A stretch of 64,000 nt of DNA from Portunus trituberculatus (taxonomy: Eukaryota > Arthropoda > Malacostraca > Decapoda > Portunidae): positions 21,972,800-22,036,799 of the forward strand of contig NC_059300.1 of NCBI RefSeq assembly GCF_017591435.1, in the 5' to 3' direction. The first letter of the stretch is position 1, and every line of letters begins with the position of its first letter. Below, piece by piece: positions 45,800-59,991 of the stretch. The notes under the pieces were generated by a model that was given only the letters and a program-made list of their open reading frames with translations, was not told the DNA's origin and made no database searches. Both the position numbers and the translations under genes were made by a program.

Positions 45800-46324
45800 G
45801 ATGTACAGTACTCACAGTACTCACAAAAAATAAACACGTATGATTCCATCGAAATAACGCAGAATCACTAACAAAAGTTTTTTTTTTTTTTTTAACTAAT
45901 TAGACTTACGCCTACCTCTCTGTCTTCCAGTCTGAACCTCATTCTCTAAATCTGCATATCTCCTTCCCTTCCTTTGTCCCAGTCATTACGCTAGGAGGCA
46001 AATCAATAAATGCACACACATACACAAAAATGAATAAATAAATAAAATAAATAAATAAAATAAAATAAAAGAAAGAAAAAAAGAAAGAAAACAAAGAAAA
46101 AAAATCAATAGATAAATAAAATAAGAAAATAATAATAATGGTGGAATTGAGCGACAGTTACAAGTGTTGAGCAGTTGTGGCCACGTGGTGCAGCAACGAG
46201 CAGTGGTGCATCGATCACCAAGGCTTGCGTGTACGAGGCATTGTCATGGTACTTCCTGTTAAGGTGGTGCACAGTCTAGAGACAGTCTTGGACCAGCGAC
46301 GGTTACACCCAATGTTAGAAGAAA

Positions 46325-46918
<594 letters not shown>

Positions 46919-47094
46919 GTAATAGTACCATTATCATTATTATTGTCATTATCATCATAATTCTCAAAACTGTAATAGTTTACTGTGAGTATAATAAAAA
47001 GAATGTTGACAAATAATTTTTATTCCCAATAAAATAATACAAAATATTATACTAAAAAGGCACGAGTAGACTGAATGTCTTTGACGGGTCAGAT

Positions 47095-47160
<66 letters not shown>
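47095..47160. repeat. (CA)n in the 3' UTR of the first ceramide synthase
   Basis: About 33 CA units, starting 16 bases after the stop codon of the gene on the minus strand. Confidence 0.97.
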
Positions 47161-47164
<4 letters not shown>

Positions 47165-47175
47165 CATCATCATCA

Positions 47176-48649
47176 TTATTCTGCCTTTTTCTTGCCCTTG
47201 GCCTCGCTGTCCGTCATGTCAGTGGTCATATCCTCGGCCTCGGAGCGCACGTCCTGCAGCGATCCGGCGGTCACCTTTCTCACGACAACGCGGCCAATGA
47301 GGAAGGTCCACACCAGGTCGATAGCCAGCAGGCCGCACACGAGGCCGTACTGTAACCTGAACGCAGGCGTCTGGAAACCCTCACCAGTCTGAATTAACAC
47401 CTCCTTCATGATCCAGAAGGGATAGAGGTAGCAGCGCGTCACGGCCCAACTCAAGATGAACACCACGAAGATGGCATCAGTAGGACCCTTGATCCCAGCG
47501 TACGTAAGCATCTTGGCGGAGAGCAGCGGCACGTCAGACACTTCGTGCACGAGCAGCACTAACGATCCTGAGCGGATGAAGTTGCACGCCCACGAGAACA
47601 CCATGAGTAACACAGTGAAGAGGTGGTGGAGCATCATCTGCACTTTATCGAAGGTGCTTCGGCCTGAAGAATGCACCTGCAGGAAGGTGGATGCCCAGAA
47701 GTAGGAGAGGGCACACATGTAATACCACCACATATCGTCGTCAACGTGGTGGTGCGGGTAGTCCGCCCAAGTCACGGAAATATCCCACGTCCACGGCTTG
47801 GAAAACATCACCACCATGCCGAGGACCGTCAGTGTGGTGTGGCAAACAAGGTTGAAGCCGCAGTCAATGAACTTCTCATAAGTGGTTGTTTGAGAGACTA
47901 TTCGCCGCCGCCTCAACCAGCGCTCCGCGTTCCGTGTTGACATGCCGCAGGCGTCTGATGCCTCCATCAACTGCTTCTTGGGTGGGTTGTGTCCATGGCG
48001 ACGAAAGACTTCTTCCATGACATGGCAGGGCACAGGAGGGCGTGGCCGTTTATTCGAGATGCCGGCAAGTTGGGCCAAGGGTTCTAACAGGAAGGGCACG
48101 ATGATAAAGTTCTTCGCCAACAAGAGCAGCACGCCCAGGAACAGCGGATACACGCAAACATCATGAATCTTGGGGTAATGCAGGTCCTCTCTGTCCACTA
48201 GATCTTCCCACTGCAGACCTGACGGCAGCCAGAAGGCTGGGTGCCAAAAAGCAGCTGAAGCCTTGTTCCACAATATACCAATCTGTAATACATCAAACTT
48301 AGACTTCCACGTCACACTGACTCGGAACGACAAACCCAAACCCAACAACATCAATCACTGGTAAAAAAAAAAAAAAAAAAAAAAATTCATGTTATGTTAA
48401 AGTGATGCCCAACGTTGTTTTAGATATAACAGGGATTCTGACGTTTTATAATAATTTAAAACAACACAAGAGAAGTTATGAGGAGGATGAGGATGAGGAG
48501 AAAAAGAAAAGAAAAAAGAAAGAAAAAAAGAAAAGAAAAGGGAATATAAGAAAAAATGCAAGAGACTGGGACTTACCAGAGTGTTGTTGCTGATGTAATG
48601 CTGCATTGATGGGCTCAAAAAAACATCTACATAACTTTTCATGGTAGCC

Positions 48650-48651
<2 letters not shown>
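47176..48651 (-). CDS. Ceramide synthase (Lag1/TLC family), paralogue A
   Basis: Two exons are proposed: 48651-48577 (25 codons, ending CTG|GTAAGT) and 48282-47176 (after TGATGTATTACAG), in phase 0, giving 393 aa. The family makes ceramide by N-acylating sphingoid bases with acyl-CoA in the ER membrane. Landmarks are the N-terminal FWHPAFWLP (36-45), a first membrane segment at about 68-88, a homeobox-like region (about 104-152, ending ERWLRRRR), and the TLC domain with several membrane segments. The Lag1 motif is MLHHLFTVLLMVFSW with H244 and H245, then VHEVSDVPLLSAK. Here the usual first aspartate after His is Glu (E272) while D275 is kept. The C-terminal tail has acidic-serine sites (DVRSEAED) as in relatives. 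A (GA)n tract directly precedes the ATG. Confidence 0.92.

Positions 48652-48722
<71 letters not shown>
48652..48722. repeat. (CT)n abutting the start codon of ceramide synthase A
   Basis: About 34 units; on the coding strand it is (GA)n ending two bases before the ATG at 48651. Confidence 0.97.
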
Positions 48723-48725
<3 letters not shown>

Positions 48726-49031
48726 ACTGAAGATAAATAGTAATCAGAATAGCACCACAGCTTTCACTTCCATTTCCTGACTTTCCTACATCGCCATATC
48801 TTTGTTTGAGCGCCTCAGAACTCAATGTTTCGATATCGCATAAAGTTACAGCAGTTGGTGGAGCTTTTCTCGAAGCCACTTGGTACCTCAGGACAGGCAA
48901 AGTGAATGGGGCTGAGGTATACAAGACCCTGCGTCAAGCTGCCAGCTCAGCCAGTACAGTCACTGCCACAGTTAAGCAAGAATCTCTCAGGGCACGTCTT
49001 ATCAGTGTTATCAAGGTGACTGCCTCGGCGC

Positions 49032-49036
<5 letters not shown>

Positions 49037-49090
<54 letters not shown>
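49037..49090. repeat. (CT)n microsatellite
   Basis: About 27 CT units. The surrounding region (48723-49595) shows no supported exon; His-rich frames near 49320-49400 come from CAC/CAT-rich DNA. Confidence 0.95.
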
Positions 49091-49095
<5 letters not shown>

Positions 49096-49592
49096 TCTTC
49101 CTCCTACTTTTACGCCTACATTTACATTAATATAGCTATTAGTAGAGCAACAAATTAATCACAATGAAAAAAAAAACATTATTTTTTCACCCTCCCTTCC
49201 ATTTTTTTTCTTCCTTCCAGCTAAAACTGATTCATACATGTCATCACTATCTTATCTCTTATCAAATACTGCCTAAATATGACTTAATCAATACCGTTCA
49301 GCCATCGACATACAATCCCGTGACACCTCACCGCCACCACCACGAGCATCACCATCACCATCACCATCATCCCCACCACCACCACCGCCACCGGTCCTAC
49401 AATACTTCTGCACCAATTATCAGCACCATAAATCACCTTCTCTCCTTATCTCCAACTATCACCACAGACGCCATTCTCATTCCGTACCCACCCAACCATC
49501 CGCCCACCGTTTCCCCGACCCTCATGATAACAATAAAGCCAAGTACAATGAATGTTAAGCGAGAAAGAAATGTTTGTATGTCCGCAAATGAA

Positions 49593-49725
<133 letters not shown>

Positions 49726-49769
49726 CGAAAATAATAACAGGGACAGAAAACGCAACGAAAAGTCTACGC

Positions 49770-50102
49770 CAGTGGTTCCCAAACTATCTTACCTGACGCC
49801 CCCTTCTTCCTTCCAGTAGACCCGCACGCCCCCCCCTCCCACTTCCTCTTTTGCTCATGTGAACTTATTTTATTTTATTGCATTTATTTCTTAGCATTGT
49901 TCAGGAAAACAGATCTCTGTTTGTATTAAATTTTAATAATGAAAGCCACTCAAACAAATAATAGTACATTCCAGAGAGACATTTTGATTTTATTATTCTT
50001 ATAATCTATTAAAACATTTTTTTTAGCAGATGACTTCACGCCCCCCTTGAATTTTCTTTACGCCTCCCTAGGGGGGCGCGCCCCCCAGTTTGGGAACCAC
50101 TG
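49770..50102. mobile_element. Non-autonomous hAT element (333 bp) with exact 8-bp target duplication
   Basis: The ends CAGTGGTTCCCAAACT and AGTTTGGGAACCACTG are perfect 16-base inverted repeats. The 8-base sequence GTCTACGC flanks both sides (49762-49769 and 50103-50110). The interior is AT-rich with C-rich patches near both ends and no coding capacity. Confidence 0.95.
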
Positions 50103-50215
50103 GTCTACGCATTTATTGTGAATGGCGTTGATGCCACAGTTCTTTTTCTATCATTCATATTAATGAACCCATGGATAAATAAATAAACTGGCCAGTAATG
50201 AATAAAATACTTCAT

Positions 50216-50218
<3 letters not shown>

Positions 50219-50287
<69 letters not shown>
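50219..50287. repeat. (GT)n at the tail side of SINE4
   Basis: About 34 GT units adjoining the 3' end of the minus-strand SINE copy. Confidence 0.97.
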
Positions 50288-51678
<1,391 letters not shown>

Positions 51679-52044
51679 TCTCCATCCGCCTGCCTCTCGC
51701 CATCTTATGTCACGTGCAGTATCATTCACTCCTCCCACCCCGTATCACCACCGAGCACAACATCACCATTCCTCATTTTGTTATCACCCATCACGTTGAC
51801 TTATTCTCCACCACTCCCCACCATTTATCATTCTACTATACCACTCCTCGTTACCAAGGATTATACCATCACTTTTCATCATTTCCTTATTTTTCATTAC
51901 TACACCACCAGGGTCCAGTCACTTACCCATCTACCATCGGCTATCACCACCCGTCACCATAATCATCACAAACATCAAGGCGCACCTGCGACTGCATACC
52001 TCACCCAAAATAATATACCACTATAGTAAGCACGATAAATAAAA

Positions 52045-52156
<112 letters not shown>

Positions 52157-52200
52157 CTGCGGAAATTTGTTAGGTACAGTTTGGTGAAGTGGCCGTAGAG

Positions 52201-52239
52201 AAACAAACAAACAAACAAACAAACAAACAAACAAACAAA

Positions 52240-52293
<54 letters not shown>
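52201..52293. repeat. (AAAC)n(AC)n compound microsatellite
   Basis: About ten AAAC units run into about 25 CA units, which meet the 5' end of LINE copy B2. Confidence 0.96.
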
Positions 52294-52298
<5 letters not shown>

Positions 52299-53094
52299 AG
52301 AAGACCTAAATAAGATCTGGGAATGGAGTAAAAAGTGGGAAATGGAATTCAATGTGAACAAAAGTCATGTCATGGAAATGGGGAAGAGTAAAAGACGACC
52401 AGTGGGAATCTATAAGATGGGAGATGGAGTAGAACTGGAGAAAGTTAAAAAGGAAAAGGACTTGGGAGTGACGATGGAAGAAAACAATCAACCAGTAAGC
52501 CATATTGATAGAATTTTTAGAGAAACATAATTTGCTTTGGAATATTGGAGTAGCATTTCACTACATGGACAAAGAAATGATGAAGAAATTGATAAGTACT
52601 ATAATAAGACCCAGATTGGAATATGCAGGAGTAGTGTGGACCCCTCATAAAAAGAAACACATAAGGAAATTGGAGAGGCTACAAAAAATAGCTACAAGAA
52701 TGGTTCCAGAATTTGAAGGGATGACATATGAGGAGAGACTAAAGGCTATGGATCTACCAACCCTGGAACAAAGAAGGGAGAGAGGAGACCTGATACAAGT
52801 TTATAAATTGATCAACGGAATGGACCAAGTGGATAATGAGAAACTGATCCTGAGAGAAGAATATGACATCCGAAGCACAAGATCGCATAGTAAAAAGCTG
52901 AGAAAAGGAAGATGTCTGAGAGATATTAAAAAATATAGTTTCCCGCAGAGATGTATTGAGACGTGGAACAGTTTAAATGAAGAAGTAGTGTCTGCAACGA
53001 GTGTGCATACTTTTAAAGTAAGATTGGATAAGTGTAGATATGGAGACGGGGCCACACGAGCATAAAGCCCAGACCTGTAAAACTACAACTAGGT
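52294..53094 (+). mobile_element. CR1/L2-like LINE, 5'-truncated copy (B2)
   Basis: The copy begins in the RT thumb region (DLNKIWEWSKKWEMEFNVNK, SHVMEMGKSK) and has one frameshift near 52530. It then has a long frame with RPRLEYAGVVWTPHKKKH, LPTLEQRRERGDLIQVYKL, and KYSFPQRCIETWNSLNEEVV to a stop at 53063-53065. The 3' UTR ends CAACTAGGTAAATA twice and passes into (CA)n. It is closely related to copy B1. Confidence 0.88.
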
Positions 53095-53110
53095 AAATAC
53101 AACTAGGTAA

Positions 53111-53170
<60 letters not shown>
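53095..53170. repeat. (CA)n junction between LINE B2 and SINE2
   Basis: About 28 CA units separate the LINE end AGGTAAATACA from the SINE body. Confidence 0.96.
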
Positions 53171-53172
<2 letters not shown>

Positions 53173-53437
53173 GCCAGAGGACCGGGATTCGATTCCCCGG
53201 CCGGGTGGAGATATTTGGGTGTATCTCCTTTCACGTGTAGCCCCTGTTCACCTAGCAGTGAGTAGGTACGGGATGTAAATCGAGGAGTTGTGACCTTGTT
53301 GTCCCGGTGTGTGGTGTGTGCCTGGTCTCAGGCCTATCCCAAGATCGGAAATAATGAGCTCTGAGCTCGTTCCGTAGGGTAACGTCTGGCTGTCTCGTCA
53401 GAGACTGCAGCAGATCAAACAGTGAAACACACACACA
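53171..53437 (+). mobile_element. tRNA-derived SINE, truncated at the anticodon loop (SINE2)
   Basis: It begins AAGCCAGAGG, which is position 38 onward of the tRNA-like head of SINE1, preceded directly by (CA)n. It includes the B box (GATTCGATTCCC) and the full body, and ends CAGTGAAACA then a short (CA)n. Confidence 0.88.
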
Positions 53438-53701
53438 AAAGCCAGAGGACCGGGGTTCGATTCCCCGGCCGGATGGAGATATTTGGGTGTGTCTCCTTTC
53501 ACGTGTAGCTCCTGTTCACCTAACAGTGAGGTGAGTAGGTACGGGATGTAAATCGAGGAGTTGTGACCTTGTTGTCCCGGTGTGTGGTGTGTGCGTGCCT
53601 GGTCTCAGGCCTATCCGAAGATCGGAAATAATGAGCTCTGAGCTCGCTCCGTAGGGTAACGTCTGGCTGTCTCGTCAGAGATTGCAGCAGATCAAACAGT
53701 G

Positions 53702-53762
<61 letters not shown>
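53438..53762 (+). mobile_element. tRNA-derived SINE, second tandem copy truncated at the same place (SINE3)
   Basis: It starts AAAGCCAGAGG immediately after the short (CA)n of SINE2 and repeats the whole body with small differences. It ends GTGAAACA and a long (CA)n (53703-53762). Confidence 0.88.
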
Positions 53763-53764
<2 letters not shown>

Positions 53765-54049
53765 TACACATACAACTGCTGTTAGAATTTCTCCAATTAC
53801 GTCAACTTCACGGTGTAAATGTAAAATCAAAATGTATTATACAAACAAAAGAGAAATAAGAACGTGGAGTGGTGATATTACTGGAGCCGGAGCGTGGGCG
53901 TTCGGTGCGCAGGGAGGGAGGGGTGGTTATGGTGGAGGGGGGACGGGAATGGACAGGCTCCGGTCATGAGGGCGTGGTGATAACTTATCTGAGACATCGT
54001 CAGCTCTACTCCCCCCACGTGAACATCACGCCATCGTCCCCTCCCATCT

Positions 54050-54068
54050 CTCTCTCTCTCTCTCTCTC
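54050..54068. repeat. Short (CT)n tract
   Basis: About 9 CT units before the second SINE family. The region 53763-54049 shows nothing else. Confidence 0.85.
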
Positions 54069-54100
54069 GTACATACACACAGCGAGAGAGAGAAAAAAAA

Positions 54101-54320
54101 AGCCGCCGTGGTACAATGGAACCATGCGTGCTTTGGGATCCGAGGGGTCTCCAAGCGCACGGGTTCGAACCCTGTCCACGGTCTGAGTGCAGGTTGGGCT
54201 TCCTCACTCAGGGCAACGGTTTCCTAGCGGGTGGGCTTTGAGATAGGAGGTACCCCAAAAAGTATCCCCTTTAACCCATAAATTCCCGTGAAAAGCCCAC
54301 ATGGTATAAAAAAAAAAATA
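54101..54320 (+). mobile_element. Second tRNA-derived SINE family
   Basis: The head has an A-box-like TGGTACAATGG and a B-box GGTTCGAACCC, with a longer middle part as in class II (leucine/serine-type) tRNAs. The terminal GCCGCCGTGG pairs partly with CCACGGTC. The body (TGCAGGTTGGGCTTCCTCAC) has no similarity to SINE1. It ends in ATAAAAAAAAAAATAATAA, so its tail type is A-rich, not (CA)n. Confidence 0.75.
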
Positions 54321-55878
54321 ATAACTGGATTGTTCACCCATATCATTAAGTAAAAACATAACACATATCCAGGTTTTTCGGAAGAAAAGAGTAAAACGAT
54401 TTCACGAAACAGTAATACTGTCCTCGTGATTTCACCTCATACACAAGGAAGCTGTCTCTGACTGAGAGCGACTCGGGATGGCGCTGAGAGGACGGTGTCA
54501 TGTACACGCCAAGAAAGGGACGGAATGAGTAAGCAGAGTTATTGAGTAAAAGAGAGAGCATAGAACGAGAGTGAGGTAGGGCTGGGGGAGGCAGGTATGG
54601 GCGAGGCAAGGTTTGGGGAAGTAGGTGTAGGAGAAACGGGGTGAGGCAAGGGTGTAGAAGGCAGTGTTGAAGGTTTAGCCTCAAGAAGAAAGAAAGATAA
54701 CTGAACCCCGGTGCTCAGTATGGATCACTTCGCCTCTCATAATGTTCCACAAGGTGACTCCAAACTACACAACTTAAAATCACTCATTAAACGTTAGCAA
54801 ATATGCAAGCCAAACTCAGTGACTTTTTAGTAAGTTGACGTGCTAAAAATTCTAGCTAAGAGCACAAAGATGAATATATAGAAAAAAATAAAGTTCATAA
54901 TATCATTCCCGAAAAGATTACATGAGAATAAAAGAAGATAAAAACAAGGAAGTTAATTCATTCATTTTATGAGGTGCCTTGAGATTTGACGCAGTGAGAG
55001 AAAGGAACTATTGGAGAAAAACAAGGATGGATTGAAAACATCATTAAGATATTACCAATAAAGAAACGAGAATAAGATTATGATATGGAGATTGTTGTCA
55101 GTGGCACGAGCAACAACCTAACTGCATGACATCTAATGGCATTATAAACACCTACGTCATGTACGTCATGTACGGTGCGTGCATACACACGAAGGCGGAG
55201 GAATAATGAGGGAAGAAATGGGGGAAAGTATTATTGAAGCAGAGAGGGAGGGAGGGAGGCAGGTGAAAACTAGTTGATATTTAAAGTAATAGATGACGTG
55301 ATCTGATAGCATATCAATGAAGGGAAAGTAAAGAAAAAAAGGGATAGACGCGGTGAAGCAATGAACGGGACAAGGTGAAACGTTAGACAGGTGTGAAAGG
55401 TGATAATGGTATTTGACATGGCTTGGCAATGTGTAACGTGATGACTGACGAAGGAATAAGCCAGTAAAATGAGAACGAGGGCAAGAGCGGCAACGACGAG
55501 ATGAAGACAAACAGACCATCCGCATGACTCACTTCCTTGATAAAAATTACTTTCTACCTTCCTTTCTCTCCTCCAAAATCACTACAATACTCTCACTTTT
55601 GTTATTACTTCCACATCACACATCACAAAAAACACTTCCCTACTTTTCCAGTCTTTCCTATTTACATCAACGATCCAGCCCCGCCCCATCACTGTCTTCT
55701 CCACTTTATCTGCTACTGCTCTCTCTCCTTCCTCCCTCTCCTCCTCACGTGAGACTTGTATTCTAAGCAATATTGATACGGTGAAGGCACACTCAGTTAC
55801 AAAGGGAATAAGTAAAATAACTGACTGACTGGGCGCCAACGTGGACGAGAAGGGGAAGAAGGTGAAGACAGTGTTTAT
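54321..55878. other. Intergenic stretch without recognised genes
   Basis: No exon, RNA gene or element could be supported. Purine-rich and GA-rich patches give chance open frames. Confidence 0.4.
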
Positions 55879-57062
<1,184 letters not shown>

Positions 57063-57540
57063 ACAGGAAGAGGAGCGCGCAGTGTCGGCATGTACAGCTG
57101 TGGGCTCAATACTCAAGAGTCCTCTTTGATTTGAGTGGAACCAGCTGGCTTTGCTCGGTCTTCACTGTGCCGTCCAACATGTTTGTTTTCTTCCCTCAAA
57201 ACACAAATAAAGTATGTAACAACATATAGTTATACATATAGTAGGTAGTCTTTTAACTGTTTTATTCAAGCAGGATGCTTTTTTATTCGTGTTTTACTTG
57301 AACTTTTTCTTTTTCTTTTTTTTACTTTTCACACATTTGTACTTGCTACAGATAAATATTTCCACTAATATTCTTTTATAAATATTCAGACTAGCTATAC
57401 AACCACTGTCTGCACCGACCACTAGTAGGTGCCAATAGCAAGTCGGTCCATTGCAAGACTGCCCACCAGTGTGCCTAAGCAAGACTAGTCGCAGTCATAC
57501 GGGTATGTACACCTTTGTGAGCTGTGACCACGGCCTGAAT
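57063..57540. other. Unassigned DNA between the trinucleotide field and the hAT element
   Basis: No gene seen. The right end (57520-57548) provides the target site of the hAT element. Confidence 0.4.
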
Positions 57541-57704
57541 GAGCCGACCAATGTTGCCAGATCGCTGAGCTCAATTCTGGCTAAATATGGCTAACTTTAG
57601 ATGGAAATTGGCTAATAATAATGGCTAAATTCTCAAAGCCTACCAATAACATTTGGTGATGTACTATTGCCTTATATGTATGATAATAAATATAATGAAT
57701 GTAC

Positions 57705-57965
57705 TTATATTAAAAAAATCGGGAATTTTCTACTTGAGAAATTAATTTTCATCTGCCTTGATGATGAGAATGGCTCACTGTTTTTCAAGTGCTTCTTACT
57801 TTTTGCATGTTCCTTTGTATCATAAAGTTTTGCTCTAATCACTGCCTTACAAAATTTACAATGTACATTATTTGCATCACCTGGAATTTCCATTATCCAT
57901 TCCTTACAGAAGTCCTCTTGAAGCCATTCTTTTCTAAATTTCTGTGTGTACGGTTGCTTTGGCAT
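57705..57965 (-). pseudogene. hAT/BED-type zinc finger N terminus within the hAT element
   Basis: From ATG 57965 the peptide begins MPKQPYTQKFRKEWLQEDF. It has CKFCKAVIRAK followed by HAKSKKHLKN, a C-X2-C plus H-X5-H pattern typical of the N-terminal finger of ZNF862/KIAA1586-like hAT proteins. It binds DNA in intact relatives. The frame runs out after 86 codons with no dimerisation or catalytic region. Confidence 0.75.
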
Positions 57966-57989
57966 CTTGATAATAGGCTATTCCCCACA

Positions 57990-58068
<79 letters not shown>

Positions 58069-58254
58069 TAATATTCAGAAGAGGGCAAATCGAGCACAGG
58101 CTCCACGCACGATGGGCTCAGACTGAGAGCTCCCTCGTCTTAGACGGTAGACCTGTATCCAACCTGTAACCCATTTCGTGAACTGGACGCGTCCAAGACC
58201 TGGGATCTGACCGTCTGAGTCGTATCCGTTTCACTGTTTACAATTTTTTCTTTT

Positions 58255-58404
58255 ATTTTATTTACTCGGAATGTAGGAATACTACTATTAATACTTATAA
58301 ATGTATGTAATTGTAAGATATTTAATTTTTTTTTATCTTATTTACTTGGAATGTAGGAATACTACTATTCATACTTATAAATGCATATAATTGTAAGATA
58401 TTTA
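58255..58404. repeat. 80-bp tandem duplication in the hAT element
   Basis: Two adjacent copies share GGAATGTAGGAATACTACTA and TAATTGTAAGATATTTA, differing at a few positions. Confidence 0.9.
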
Positions 58405-58666
58405 CTCACTTGTCCCTATAAATAATGGCTAAAAAATAGCTAAATCTTTTGAGATTCTGGCTGCTTTTTCTGGCTAATGGCTAGATCAATTTTTTTCTGG
58501 CTGAATGATTAAAAAATTGGCTAGATCTAGCCAGAAACTGGCTGATCTGGCAACACTGGAGCCGACACATCAATGTACGTAAACAGAATCATTTCAAGAG
58601 GTCTAGAATGAAGTAAAGCGGAGATTTATATTTTATTGCAAAAAACAAGAATCATGCACACACACA

Positions 58667-58670
<4 letters not shown>

Positions 58671-58756
<86 letters not shown>

Positions 58757-58812
58757 TGTGTGTGTACAGAAAAACATTCAAGCAAATACAAAATTATATC
58801 GATCGATATTGG

Positions 58813-58858
<46 letters not shown>
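58671..58858. repeat. (GA)n and (CA)n microsatellites
   Basis: About 42 GA units with a short GT end (58671-58764), then after 50 bases about 22 CA units (58815-58858). Confidence 0.96.
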
Positions 58859-58862
<4 letters not shown>

Positions 58863-58866
58863 CGTA

Positions 58867-59991
58867 TTGAAATATTATAAACAAGAGCAGTGACGGAGGG
58901 CGGCAGGCCGGCAGTACCGCTTTAAGAGCCACACACATTATGTATCTAAACGAACATGGTCTTAATGGGAAGGGGACGAGTGCCCTTCTTCACACCAGAT
59001 TTTTTTTCTTTCAAGTTACAATGAAAACGGAAGCTAGATACAATAACGATGGAAAGAAAGACGGTGTTAAGACTCACAGAACTCTGAGTTCAGGATGACG
59101 TTCGATCTTTTGTTAATCTCGATTCAGCTATTGTTCACAGGAGAGTGTGCTTTGTTACCCTAGCGTTCATCTCATTGATTTACAAAATAGCATTGAACAG
59201 GAAACGTTTTAAATTTCGATCTTTCATCTTCAAATTTTGATTGCGACTAAAAATACGCCTCGTTCTCTTCCCTTCCCAACGTGGGACACCTTTTGCATGA
59301 AGTTTAATAATTTTCTAGACTAGTAAGGAATGGTTTTTGTTTGGAAACTGGCAGTCTGATAACTATTATAACCTGCCCAGCAGTGGGAGGGGCTGTGTGA
59401 TGCATTGTCATCCCTAACCTGACGCATGTGGCTTTTCGGGAATGTGTGCTAGAGCGGTGACACGAAGCTGAAGTGTACCGAGCAGAGATGAGGATGAGGC
59501 TAAAAGAAGGTCTATCGTCAACGTCGAGGCTTGGTAAGCGGTACAGCGGCCGCAAGGCTTTGTACTCCAAAAGGACGAACACTTGATCAATAAACAAATC
59601 AGTAATAGCGGAATGTATAAATTACAAAGCCGTATAGCTTGGCTGGCGAACCAAATTCTAGTGAGGTGACGGGATCCCCCAGGTGGCGACGCGAGGCACC
59701 AGTCACATATGGTAATCAGGTTCCTAAAGCGACGGTCACCAAGCAGGGGGTCGCGGTTTTTTTTTTTTTTTTTTTCCCTTTACCAAAGATTGTGCACGCA
59801 ATGATATGCTTAATCTATGAGGCTAAGTTTCGACGCTATTGTGATATGAAACTGCTAGTCACTCACTTGCATCAACTTAGCTAAGACAAAAATCTCAAGC
59901 GGATACTAGTGCCACAGTTCACCGTAGAGGCAACGGGCGGGGAGAAGGGAAAGTAAGGGATGAGCAGAATAAAGGCGGAGTGCTGTGGCTT
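58867..59991. other. Region downstream of ceramide synthase B
   Basis: No gene could be supported; it probably includes the 3' UTR of the minus-strand ceramide synthase at its right end. A T run lies at 59757-59775. Confidence 0.35.

Larger units (their letters stand above)
57549..58558 (-). mobile_element. Non-autonomous hAT element (1010 bp) with BED-like finger exon and exact 8-bp target duplication
   Basis: GAGCCGAC flanks both ends (57541-57548 and 58559-58566). The termini CAATGTTGCCAGATC and, reverse-complemented, CAGTGTTGCCAGATC are inverted repeats with one mismatch. Subterminal GGCTAA/TAGCC motifs are repeated many times on both sides. An internal (TA)n lies at 57992-58066, and an 80-base tandem duplication at 58255-58404. 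On the minus strand a zinc-finger exon remains (57965 downward), but the catalytic domain is absent, so it needs a partner transposase. Confidence 0.93.

Noticed and set aside
47176..48354. Ceramide synthase A starting at an upstream ATG at 48354 in the continuous frame
   Set aside because: The extra 24 residues do not resemble the family, and an acceptor at 48283 plus a well-formed exon with GTAAGT donor at 48577 explain the true N terminus better.
54101..54182. Functional class II tRNA gene
   Set aside because: Pairing is incomplete and a SINE-like body with an A-rich tail follows.
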